64,000 nucleotides of DNA. Source: Scandinavium vulneris_A (GTDB lineage Bacteria > Pseudomonadota > Gammaproteobacteria > Enterobacterales > Enterobacteriaceae). The translations under genes and the position numbers were made by a program. Under the pieces are notes generated by a model. It made no database searches and was not told where the DNA came from. It saw only the letters and a list, made by a program, of their open reading frames with translations. The stretch covers positions 806,001 through 870,000 of the forward strand of contig JBKGRZ010000001.1 of assembly GCA_046518185.1 (NCBI GenBank). Direction: 5' to 3'. Of this stretch, positions 57,831 through 64,000 are shown piece by piece (position 1 is the stretch's first letter; the number at the start of each line of letters is the position of its first letter).

Positions 57831-58250
57831 ATGCGTATCGCCTGTACTGTCGTTTTGCTCGCTTTGATTACACCAGCAAGTTGGGCCGGTAATATGGTTT
57901 TCCAGTTCGTTAACCCTAATTTCGGTGGAAACCCGAATAACGGCGCTTTCTTGCTAAATGAGGCCCAGGCGCAGAACTCCTATAAAGCGCCCGGAGGCAG
58001 TGACGATTTTGGTTATAACGCGCCGTCGGCACTGGATAACTTTACGTCAGCGATTCAGTCTCAGCTTTTGAGCGGTCTGTTAGGAAACGTCGCCACCGGA
58101 AAACCCGGACGCCTCGTGACCAACGACTTTATTGTCGATATTCAGAACAGTAATGGCCTGCTCACGCTGAACGTGACCGACAGAAGTACCGGGAAAACCT
58201 CAACAATTCAGGTATCCGGGGTGCAACAGACATCAACGAGTGACCAATAG
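57831..58250 (+). CDS. csgF: Curli production assembly/transport component CsgF
   Basis: Exported factor that binds CsgG and presents the CsgB nucleator at the surface. The start at 57831 (MRIACTVVLLALITPASWA) gives 139 residues with a signal peptide of about 19; four codons further upstream are open but atypical. The mature N-terminus GNMVFQFVNPNFGGNPNNGA is the conserved part that plugs into CsgG. It is 21 nt after csgE. Confidence 0.95.
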   Translation: MRIACTVVLLALITPASWAGNMVFQFVNPNFGGNPNNGAFLLNEAQAQNSYKAPGGSDDFGYNAPSALDNFTSAIQSQLLSGLLGNVATGKPGRLVTNDFIVDIQNSNGLLTLNVTDRSTGKTSTIQVSGVQQTSTSDQ

Positions 58251-58276
58251 TCACAGACCTCAACAGGACGATAATT

Positions 58277-59110
58277 ATGAAGCGTTTATTTGTACTTCTG
58301 GTGGTCATCGTGCTCAGTGGCTGTCTGACCGCCCCGCCGAAAGAGGCGGCAAAACCGACGTTAATGCCACGGGCGCAGAGTTATCGTGACCTGACGCACC
58401 TGCCTTCCCCGCAGGGTAAGCTGTATGTTTCGGTCTACAATATTCAGGATGAAACCGGGCAGTTTAAACCCTATCCGGCCAGTAACTTCTCAACTGCCGT
58501 GCCACAAAGTGCGACAGCGATGCTGGTGACGGCGTTGAAAGATTCCAAATGGTTTATTCCGCTGGAACGTCAGGGATTACAAAACCTGCTTAATGAACGC
58601 AAAATCATTCGTGCAGCGCAGGAAAATGGCACCGTTGGCGTTAATAACCGCGCACCGTTACAGTCGTTAAGCTCGGCGAATATTATTATTGAAGGATCGA
58701 TTATCGGCTATGAAAGTAACGTCAAATCCGGCGGTGCCGGGGCGCGTTATTTCGGTATCGGAGCCGATGCCCAATACCAGCTTGACCAAATTGCGGTTAA
58801 CCTGCGTGTGGTTAACGTCAGCACCGGCGAAGTGCTGGCATCAGTGAATACCAGTAAGACAATATTGTCTTATGAAGTTCAGGCCGGGGTATTCCGCTTC
58901 ATTGATTACCAGCGGCTGCTGGAAGGTGAAATTGGGTATACCTCGAATGAACCGGTGATGCTGTGTCTGATGTCAGCCATTGAAACGGGCGTGATTTATC
59001 TGATAAACGATGGTATCGATCGTGGCTTGTGGAACCTGCAAAGTTCCGGCGAGGTGAACAATCCAATCCTCGCAAAATACCGCGATATGGCTTCACCGCC
59101 GGAATCCTGA
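58277..59110 (+). CDS. csgG: Curli secretion channel lipoprotein CsgG
   Basis: Outer-membrane lipoprotein forming the nonameric curli secretion pore. The 277-residue precursor has the lipobox LSGC (about residues 13-16), and the constriction-loop region KLYVSVYNIQDETGQFKPYP is conserved. The transmembrane beta hairpins and C-terminal GEVNNPILAKYRDM follow. It ends the csgDEFG operon and is followed by a strong terminator. Confidence 0.96.
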   Translation: MKRLFVLLVVIVLSGCLTAPPKEAAKPTLMPRAQSYRDLTHLPSPQGKLYVSVYNIQDETGQFKPYPASNFSTAVPQSATAMLVTALKDSKWFIPLERQGLQNLLNERKIIRAAQENGTVGVNNRAPLQSLSSANIIIEGSIIGYESNVKSGGAGARYFGIGADAQYQLDQIAVNLRVVNVSTGEVLASVNTSKTILSYEVQAGVFRFIDYQRLLEGEIGYTSNEPVMLCLMSAIETGVIYLINDGIDRGLWNLQSSGEVNNPILAKYRDMASPPES

Positions 59111-59128
59111 TACCGATTCGGCAAAAAA

Positions 59129-59160
59129 AAGCGTAGCCACTTAGCTACGCTTTTTTATTT
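59129..59160. terminator. Bidirectional terminator between csgG and ycdZ
   Basis: AAGCGTAGC-(CACTTA)-GCTACGCTT with AAAAAA before and TTTTTT after, so it can stop both converging transcripts. Confidence 0.9.
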
Positions 59161-59165
59161 CTGAT

Positions 59166-59663
59166 TTAGTTTTCGGGGTTCATCTTCACGGCATTCTCAG
59201 CCGGTTGACGCCGGGCACTCCAGGCCGCCAGCCACAGTCCGCTGTTCTTCATCGCATAGCCAAAAACCAGCCCTACCAGCAGCGAAGGCACCACCAGTCT
59301 CCAGTCGCCCTGCCCCGCAAACGTGGCACAGGCGCCAATAAAGGTGCCTGGTACAAACGACAGCAGCATCTGCTTCGCCTGTAAACACATCAGGAACGCG
59401 ACCACGCCGGTCATCATATAACCGAGGATCTCAAGATGCGGCGCCAGCGCGCTGCCGTGGATAATCACCATCGCCCACACCACGCCGCTCATCACGGTGG
59501 CAGAAGCAATAGCCAGCCCTTTCAGCCCACCCTGCGGACAGGCAAAGTAAGCGGTACAGCCGAGAAAGCCCGCCCAGCTGAGCAGGCCGAGAGACACGGC
59601 AACCCATCCCCAGAGACCGGAGAGAATGCCTGTTGTCAGCGCGAGAGAGAGAAGTATGTTCAT
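59166..59663 (-). CDS. ycdZ: DUF1097 inner-membrane protein YcdZ
   Basis: Inner-membrane protein of unknown function. The start at 59661-59663 (MNILLSLALTTGILSG) gives 165 residues with five hydrophobic segments, including GWVAVSLGLLSWAGFLGCTA; 16 open codons upstream were not used. The sequence is close to E. coli YcdZ up to a variable C-terminus. It converges on csgG. Confidence 0.92.
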   Translation of the reverse strand: MNILLSLALTTGILSGLWGWVAVSLGLLSWAGFLGCTAYFACPQGGLKGLAIASATVMSGVVWAMVIIHGSALAPHLEILGYMMTGVVAFLMCLQAKQMLLSFVPGTFIGACATFAGQGDWRLVVPSLLVGLVFGYAMKNSGLWLAAWSARRQPAENAVKMNPEN

Positions 59664-59766
59664 GCCGCGCATCATAGCAGATGCGCGGCTAGCCGATGAG
59701 ATCGGACGCACAATTTTTGCAACGACTAGCGACTCGTTACATTTACATTGTGATGTAAATCACCTT

Positions 59767-60321
59767 TTACTGTTCGTCGTCTTCCGAGATTTCGTCCCAC
59801 ATCGCGGAAATCGCTTCGCGGGTAATGGTCGACAGCGTACGCCAGAATGCGGTAGTGGCGTGAGCATCCAGCTTACCGAGGAAGGTGCCGACCCAAGGCA
59901 GCAGATAATCGGCAAACAGGGTATCTACCGCTTCATTCTCATCGTCAGCGGCGTTATCTTCCAGCCAGGACGCCGCCAGCAGCAGCGTGCCGATGTGATC
60001 GGCTGGCGTATCGCTCAGTGGCATTCCGCGTGAAGAGAGGAAGCTGCGTACATCGGCTTCTGTCGCCCCTTCAACCCAGGCGCTACGATAAGGGGAAACG
60101 CTACACTCTTCGCCGACAAACAGCGCGTTGTAATCCGTTGCTACCTGCTGCATATCGCAGCTCTTTTGCAGACGTTCCAGCAACTCGTCCTGCTCCAGCG
60201 GCCAGCTCGCCGCCAGCTTGCCATCACGAATCAGCGTAAACAGCGGCACCAGCAGCGGATCCTGCGGTTGACGATAGTACAGAGAGCCCAGCACGCGGCA
60301 GAGGATTGAAAACTCGTTCAT
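59767..60321 (-). CDS. ycdY: TorD/DmsD-family chaperone YcdY
   Basis: All-helical redox-enzyme maturation (Tat proofreading) family chaperone; E. coli YcdY stimulates the zinc phosphatase YcdX and affects swarming. The 184-residue protein begins MNEFSILCRVLGSLYYRQPQ and has the family HIGTLLLAASWLED helix. It follows ycdX by 21 nt, fitting the functional pair. Confidence 0.93.
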   Translation of the reverse strand: MNEFSILCRVLGSLYYRQPQDPLLVPLFTLIRDGKLAASWPLEQDELLERLQKSCDMQQVATDYNALFVGEECSVSPYRSAWVEGATEADVRSFLSSRGMPLSDTPADHIGTLLLAASWLEDNAADDENEAVDTLFADYLLPWVGTFLGKLDAHATTAFWRTLSTITREAISAMWDEISEDDEQ

Positions 60322-60342
60322 TCATTTATTCCATTGAGACAA

Positions 60343-61080
60343 TTAAAGTTCAGCAAATTCAGCAATCGGCGGCACGCCGCGCGATTCGAGGAAATTCAGG
60401 AACCGACGCGGGGTGACATTAAGGATCCGCTCTTCGGGGAAATCGACCGCATCCAGAATTTTTCGGCACTCGGTAAAATCACCCAGTGTAAACGCGGTAT
60501 GAGAATCTGAGCCTAACGCCACCCAACCTCCGGCATCACGCACCGCGGCGGCTACCGCCCGGCAGTTATCTTCGCTGCCCAGGCGCGAAGAGATGAAAGA
60601 GGAGTTATTAATTTCCAGCGCCACGTGGTGTTTCGCCGCGGCTTGCGCCACTGCGTTGATATCAATCGGGAATTTCGGGTTACCCGGATGGCTTATCATG
60701 TGCACATTGCCGCTGGCGATCGCGGCAATCATCGCTTCGGTATGGGTGGCTTTATCCTGCGGCGGAAACACCGGTTCGTGGAACCCGGCAATGATAAAAT
60801 CCAGAGAGGTCAGCATCGGCCCGGTGCAATCAATTTCGCCGAGCGTATTTTTGATGTTGGACTCAATGCCACGCAAAATCCCCACCCCATCGACCATCCG
60901 CGGCCAGATACGCATATTGACGAAGTGCCAATAGTGCGGAGCGTCGGCCATATCAGGCCCGTGATCGGTAATGGCAAACAGCTTGATACCTTTGCGTTTC
61001 GCTTCGGCGATATAGTCATGAAGGGTGCTGTAAGCGTGGGTGCTGGCGACGGTGTGCATATGCAGGTCAACAGGATACAT
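60343..61080 (-). CDS. ycdX: PHP-domain zinc phosphatase YcdX
   Basis: Trinuclear-zinc phosphatase of the PHP family involved in E. coli swarming. The start at 61078-61080 (MYPVDLHMHTVASTHAYS) gives 245 residues; a GTG one codon upstream is also open. Metal-binding motifs HMHTVAS, DHGPDM, GFHEPVF, SHPGNPK, and GSDSHT are all visible. It is followed by ycdY, its activator. Confidence 0.94.
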   Translation of the reverse strand: MYPVDLHMHTVASTHAYSTLHDYIAEAKRKGIKLFAITDHGPDMADAPHYWHFVNMRIWPRMVDGVGILRGIESNIKNTLGEIDCTGPMLTSLDFIIAGFHEPVFPPQDKATHTEAMIAAIASGNVHMISHPGNPKFPIDINAVAQAAAKHHVALEINNSSFISSRLGSEDNCRAVAAAVRDAGGWVALGSDSHTAFTLGDFTECRKILDAVDFPEERILNVTPRRFLNFLESRGVPPIAEFAEL

Positions 61081-61136
61081 CACATTCTCCTCTCTCTTTT
61101 AAAGCCAAGCATAGCAGGAATGCCTGGTCTTTATTA

Positions 61137-61163
61137 GCGAAAAACCCGGCACCGCCGGGTTGA
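61137..61163 (-). terminator. ghrA terminator
   Basis: On the minus strand AACCCGGC-GGT-GCCGGGTT followed by TTTCGC, just after the ghrA stop. Confidence 0.75.
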
Positions 61164-61165
61164 AC

Positions 61166-62104
61166 TCAGTATCCGCGTGACCTGTCGACCTGCCCGGTGA
61201 CGGCTTCCCCGTTCTCCAGCCCGGTGATGGTTTTACCAATATAGGCAATGGCTTCCTGCGGACGCGTCACTGCTGCAATGTGCGGGGTCATCGCCACGCG
61301 AGGATGGCGCCAGAGCGGGCTTTCTACCGGCAGTGGTTCGCGGCTGAACACGTCCAGCATCGCGCCTTTCAGCTTGCCATTTTCCAGGGCGCGCAGCAGG
61401 TCATCTTCATTAACATGCACCCCACGCGCGAGGTTCAGCAGATAGCTGTGATCCTGTAGTTGCTCGAGCAGCGAATGATTAATGATACCGACGGTCTCTG
61501 CGGTATTCGGCAGCAGGTTAATCAGCACCCGCGTTTCACGCAGGAACTCGCCCAGTTCGTCGCTACCAGCAAAACTCTTCACTTGCGGCCAGTTTTTAGG
61601 GCTCCGGCTCCAGACCCGTACCGGGAAGCCCCACGCCAACAGGCTTTCAGCGACTTTACTGCCCAGCACGCCCGCGCCCATGATGCCGATGGTAAATTCT
61701 TCGCGGGTATATTCGTCCAGCGGCTGCCAGCGCGTTTCTTGCTTCAGCGCCTGGTAATCATCAAAGCGACGGAACCAGTGCAGCACCTGGCTGACCGCAT
61801 ATTCCTGCATTTGCAGGCCCATGCCGGTGTCCTCGAGACGGAACAACGGAATCGACTGTGGCAGCATTTCCGGGTGTGCTTGCAGCTTGCTGAGAATGGA
61901 GTCCACCCCGGCGCCGAGTGCAAATACGGCTTTCAGGTCGCGGCCTTGCAGCATCTCGACGGGTGGATGCCACACCAGCGCGTAATCGGCCCTTTCGTTG
62001 TCACCGCGCTTCCATTCCCGGACGCGGGCCCCCGGCAGTTGTTTCTCCAGGGCAGCTATCCACCACGCGGCATCAAAAGTGGGATGGTAAAAAATAATCT
62101 CCAT
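61166..62104 (-). CDS. ghrA: Glyoxylate/hydroxypyruvate reductase GhrA
   Basis: NADPH-dependent reductase of glyoxylate and hydroxypyruvate, of the D-2-hydroxyacid dehydrogenase family. The 312-residue protein has the Rossmann glycine motif GIMGAGVLGSKVAESLLAWG (about 140-159), the catalytic arginine in NLARGVHVNEDDL (near 227) and the C-terminal histidine in TPHIAAVTRPQE (near 275). It lies next to serX, as in E. coli. Confidence 0.95.
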   Translation of the reverse strand: MEIIFYHPTFDAAWWIAALEKQLPGARVREWKRGDNERADYALVWHPPVEMLQGRDLKAVFALGAGVDSILSKLQAHPEMLPQSIPLFRLEDTGMGLQMQEYAVSQVLHWFRRFDDYQALKQETRWQPLDEYTREEFTIGIMGAGVLGSKVAESLLAWGFPVRVWSRSPKNWPQVKSFAGSDELGEFLRETRVLINLLPNTAETVGIINHSLLEQLQDHSYLLNLARGVHVNEDDLLRALENGKLKGAMLDVFSREPLPVESPLWRHPRVAMTPHIAAVTRPQEAIAYIGKTITGLENGEAVTGQVDRSRGY

Positions 62105-62309
62105 ACTGCTCTCCTTTTATAATGCGCCTTTCTTTAATCAGGGCGTATGCGCTTCGATTGCGTGTTGTTTTATATCGGTTTGTCAGCATAGCAAATTTCA
62201 GCGGGCTGTCAGCGTTTAAGCGGATGATGAGAAAAAAAGCGGATCGCGGTTAATCCGAAAGCAGGTTGGATGAAGTTTGGCTAATCGCGTGGATTTTTAA
62301 AAAAGTTGA

Positions 62310-62338
62310 TTGACGCAAGTTACGCTTTTCCCTACATT
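62310..62338 (+). promoter_or_regulatory. Promoter of the first serX
   Basis: TTGACG (62310-62315), a 17-bp spacer and TACATT (62333-62338), followed by a G+C-rich GCGCCCG stretch at the start point, typical of stringently controlled stable-RNA promoters. Confidence 0.8.
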
Positions 62339-62372
62339 AGCGCCCGTCCCAGCAACACTGGGAAGACAATAT

Positions 62373-62460
62373 GGTGAGGTGTCCGAGTGGCTGAAGGAGC
62401 ACGCCTGGAAAGTGTGTATACGGCAACGTATCGGGGGTTCGAATCCCCCCCTCACCGCCA
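62373..62460 (+). tRNA. serX: tRNA-Ser (GGA), copy 1
   Basis: The 88-nt sequence folds into a serine tRNA with a long variable arm: acceptor GGTGAGG pairs with CCTCACC, discriminator G and encoded CCA at the 3' end, TTCGAAT in the T loop, and anticodon GGA at 62407-62409 in TGGAAAG. It reads UCC/UCU codons. It matches E. coli serX/serW. It has its own promoter and is followed by a terminator. Confidence 0.97.
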
Positions 62461-62470
62461 TATTTAAAGA

Positions 62471-62502
62471 AGAGCTCGCATGCAAATGCGGGCTTTTTTT
62501 TC
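62471..62502 (+). terminator. Terminator after the first serX
   Basis: AGCTCGCAT-GCAA-ATGCGGGCT followed by TTTTTTT; the stem has one G-U-type pair. Confidence 0.8.
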
Positions 62503-62509
62503 GTCTGGC

Positions 62510-62539
62510 GCCCGGCGGCGCTACGCTTGCCGCGCCTAC
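62510..62539. repeat. REP-type palindromic element
   Basis: GCCCGGCGGCGCTACGCTTG followed by CCGCGCCTAC has the enterobacterial REP layout (GCC-rich palindrome, GCT-CGCTT core, GCCTAC end). It lies between the two serX genes. Confidence 0.6.
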
Positions 62540-62605
62540 AAAACCCGGATGATCGGCAGAGGCGCTCAATGCTTAACCGAACGCATCAAAATCAAGAAAA
62601 TATCC

Positions 62606-62634
62606 TTGACCGTTTTCATCCAAATCCCTATAGT
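62606..62634 (+). promoter_or_regulatory. Promoter of the second serX
   Basis: TTGACC (62606-62611), a 17-bp spacer and TATAGT (62629-62634), followed by an ACCGCCCC discriminator. It is unlike the promoter of the first copy outside the hexamers. Confidence 0.8.
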
Positions 62635-62675
62635 ACCGCCCCGTTGCCCCCGAGAGGTCAGGCAGCGAACAATAT

Positions 62676-62763
62676 GGTGAGGTGTCCGAGTGGCTGAAGG
62701 AGCACGCCTGGAAAGTGTGTATACGGCAACGTATCGGGGGTTCGAATCCCCCCCTCACCGCCA
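62676..62763 (+). tRNA. serX: tRNA-Ser (GGA), copy 2
   Basis: All 88 nt are identical to the copy 303 bp upstream, including anticodon GGA at 62710-62712 and the encoded CCA. The flanking promoter and spacer are unlike those of copy 1, so the copies are separate transcription units rather than one tandem operon. E. coli has a single serX at this place (and serW elsewhere). Confidence 0.97.
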
Positions 62764-62773
62764 TATTCGAGAT

Positions 62774-62806
62774 GAAAGCTCGTACGAAAGTACGGGCTTT
62801 TTTCTT
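62774..62806 (+). terminator. Terminator after the second serX
   Basis: AAAGCTCGTAC-GAAA-GTACGGGCTTT followed by TTTCTTTT. Confidence 0.85.
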
Positions 62807-62860
62807 TTATATTCTCCCGACAAGGGGGGATGAGAATCCCCGACCGGGTCTACAAAACCC

Positions 62861-62890
62861 GTAGGCCTGATAAGCGAAGCGCCATCAGGC
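62861..62890. repeat. REP-type palindromic element near phoH
   Basis: GTAGGCCTGATAAGCGAAGC followed by GCCATCAGGC is a classic REP unit in inverted orientation (GCCTGAT/ATCAGGC stem around AAGCGAAGCGCC). Confidence 0.75.
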
Positions 62891-62904
62891 GATAAACATC
62901 CCAA

Positions 62905-62933
62905 AAACAGCAAAGCCCGCATACGCGGGCTTT
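62905..62933 (-). terminator. phoH terminator
   Basis: AAAGCCCGC-GTAT-GCGGGCTTT on the minus strand, followed by GCTGTTTTTGGG; a moderate terminator after the phoH stop. Confidence 0.65.
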
Positions 62934-62951
62934 GATATCGACAAATCAAAC

Positions 62952-63740
62952 TCAGTTATAGGCGTGTAACGTACGCTGGCAGAGCGCGGATCGCACGCAA
63001 TCCTCTTTGTTAAAGCGAACGACACCGACCATATCGTCCTCTTCAAAACGCGCCAGCGCATCGCTCAGGCCAGACACCACACCCCGCGGTAAGTCACACT
63101 GGGTGATGTCGCCGTTGACGATGACCGTCACGTTTTCCCCGAGGCGCGTCAGGAACATCTTCATTTGCGCTGCGGTCACATTCTGGGCCTCGTCCAGAAT
63201 CACAACCGCGTTTTCAAATGTACGTCCGCGCATATAGGCGAACGGCGCGATCTCTACCTTGCCAATTTCCGGGCGCAGGCAGTATTGCATGAAGGACGCC
63301 CCCAGCCTTCTGACCAGTACGTCATAGACCGGGCGGAAATACGGAGCGAACTTCTCGGATATGTCTCCGGGTAAGAAGCCAAGATCTTCATCGGCCTGCA
63401 GAACCGGACGGGTAACGATTATCCTCTCCACATCCTTATGAATAAGGGCCTCTGCCGCTTTCGCTGCGCTGATCCAGGTTTTCCCACACCCCGCTTCGCC
63501 GGTGGCGAAAATCAGCTGTTTACTCTCGATAGCATTCAGGTAGTGCGCCTGAGCGTCATTGCGCGCTTCAATTGGAGAATGATCACGACTGTCCCTTGCC
63601 ATGCCAATTGCTTCTACGCCACTCATCTGCACAAGCGAGGTGACCGATTCTTCTTCACGTTGTTTATGACTGCGTGAATCCCGTCTCAGCACACGTTTTG
63701 CTTCACGACGAGCTTTGATCACTGCTTTTTGTCTTCCCAT
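62952..63740 (-). CDS. phoH: Phosphate starvation-inducible ATPase PhoH
   Basis: Cytoplasmic P-loop ATPase of the PhoH family, induced by phosphate starvation in E. coli; predicted RNA-linked helicase/ATPase. The chosen ATG at 63738-63740 (MGRQKAVIKARREAKRVLRR), preceded by AAGGTG, gives 262 residues. The frame stays open to an ATG at 63887, and the extra part (ITSIQPASNGLEG) resembles the N-terminus of the longer E. coli annotation, so the longer start is possible. Walker A GEAGCGKT, Walker B VVILDEAQN and VNGDITQCDLPRG are visible. In E. coli the gene lies between efeB and pgaD, but here it is beside serX. Confidence 0.95.
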   Translation of the reverse strand: MGRQKAVIKARREAKRVLRRDSRSHKQREEESVTSLVQMSGVEAIGMARDSRDHSPIEARNDAQAHYLNAIESKQLIFATGEAGCGKTWISAAKAAEALIHKDVERIIVTRPVLQADEDLGFLPGDISEKFAPYFRPVYDVLVRRLGASFMQYCLRPEIGKVEIAPFAYMRGRTFENAVVILDEAQNVTAAQMKMFLTRLGENVTVIVNGDITQCDLPRGVVSGLSDALARFEEDDMVGVVRFNKEDCVRSALCQRTLHAYN

Positions 63741-63930
63741 GGATAGCACCTTGAGTTGTTGGTCAACATTACACGTGTCCGATTCGACACGATTATGCGC
63801 ACTAACGTCTGAGGTTTGGCTTCCTTCTAAGCCATTGCTTGCCGGTTGAATAGACGTGATGACGCGACTACGCGCACCGCGCATCACATCGTGGGTGAAC
63901 TCATTGGTTGCTGTAAAAGAGAGGAATTTT

Positions 63931-64000
63931 GTGGCGAAGAAATCGCTGCCGGAGGTGAGGCCTCCGCGCTGGCTGGTGCGGTTGGTTTTACGTTTATTAT
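63931..64000 (+). CDS. Possible start of a gene cut by the window edge
   Basis: A GTG at 63931 is preceded by GAGAGGAATTTT, a good ribosome-binding site, and opens a frame to the edge reading MAKKSLPEVRPPRWLVRLVL and on into leucines, a basic start followed by a hydrophobic stretch as in an inner-membrane protein. Only 23 codons are visible; I do not recognise it. It would diverge from phoH. Confidence 0.35.
   Translation, partial: MAKKSLPEVRPPRWLVRLVLRLL

Overview
The window is a chromosomal segment of a motile, curli-forming member of the Enterobacteriaceae. Nearly every gene has a close counterpart in the 23-25 minute region of Escherichia coli, in almost the same order (acpP-fab-rpmF-rluC-rne-flg-murJ-pyrC-lpxL-opg-csg-ghrA-serX-phoH). 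Protein sequences differ enough from E. coli and Salmonella, and local gene content differs enough (no grxB beside mdtH, no yceI-yceJ beside solA, an extra LysR/MFS pair, a giant adhesin, two serX copies), that I would place it in another genus of the Enterobacter/Lelliottia/Citrobacter/Kluyvera kind. The sequence alone does not settle the genus.

Layout. 1-4773 (minus strand): yceD-rpmF-plsX-fabH-fabD-fabG-acpP, a lipid-synthesis and ribosomal-protein operon; a good sigma70 promoter sits almost on top of the yceD start codon. 4774-7195: maf-like yceF, rluC and the long autoregulatory leader of rne. 7196-10423: rne (RNase E). 10473-12727: a divergent LysR-regulator/MFS-transporter pair not present at this place in E. 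coli. 12807-24326: the flagellar hook/basal-body cluster flgBCDEFGHIJ-KL on the minus strand, diverging from flgAMN, with sigma28 promoters before flgK and flgM. 24390-35851: murJ, mviM, yceH, rimJ, mdtH, yceB, pyrC, dinI, bssS, solA, trhO, lpxL, including a LexA box and a pyrC leader hairpin that masks the ribosome-binding site.

35845-44473 is the accessory part: about 8.6 kb between two identical 32-bp copies of the lpxL stop codon plus terminator hairpin. It holds an A+T-rich stretch with an orphan terminator (small-RNA candidate), a small exported orphan protein and a 2462-residue intimin/invasin-type inverse autotransporter. The adhesin has about 18-20 Ig-like domains, and its array shows recent tandem duplication (591-bp and 588-bp periods) and one hybrid domain produced by recombination.

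44584-64000: mdtG, msyB, yceK, opgGH/opgC (osmoregulated periplasmic glucans), clsC-ymdB (cardiolipin synthesis), ymdA and the two curli operons csgBAC and csgDEFG with a 716-bp regulatory gap, then ycdZ, ycdY, ycdX, ghrA, two identical tRNA-Ser(GGA) genes each with its own promoter, REP elements, phoH and the possible start of a gene at the right edge.

Functionally the region joins envelope building (fatty acids, lipid A, MurJ, glucans, cardiolipin), surface organelles (flagella, curli, giant adhesin) and RNA/translation functions. No insertion sequence, phage, integrase or CRISPR array was seen.
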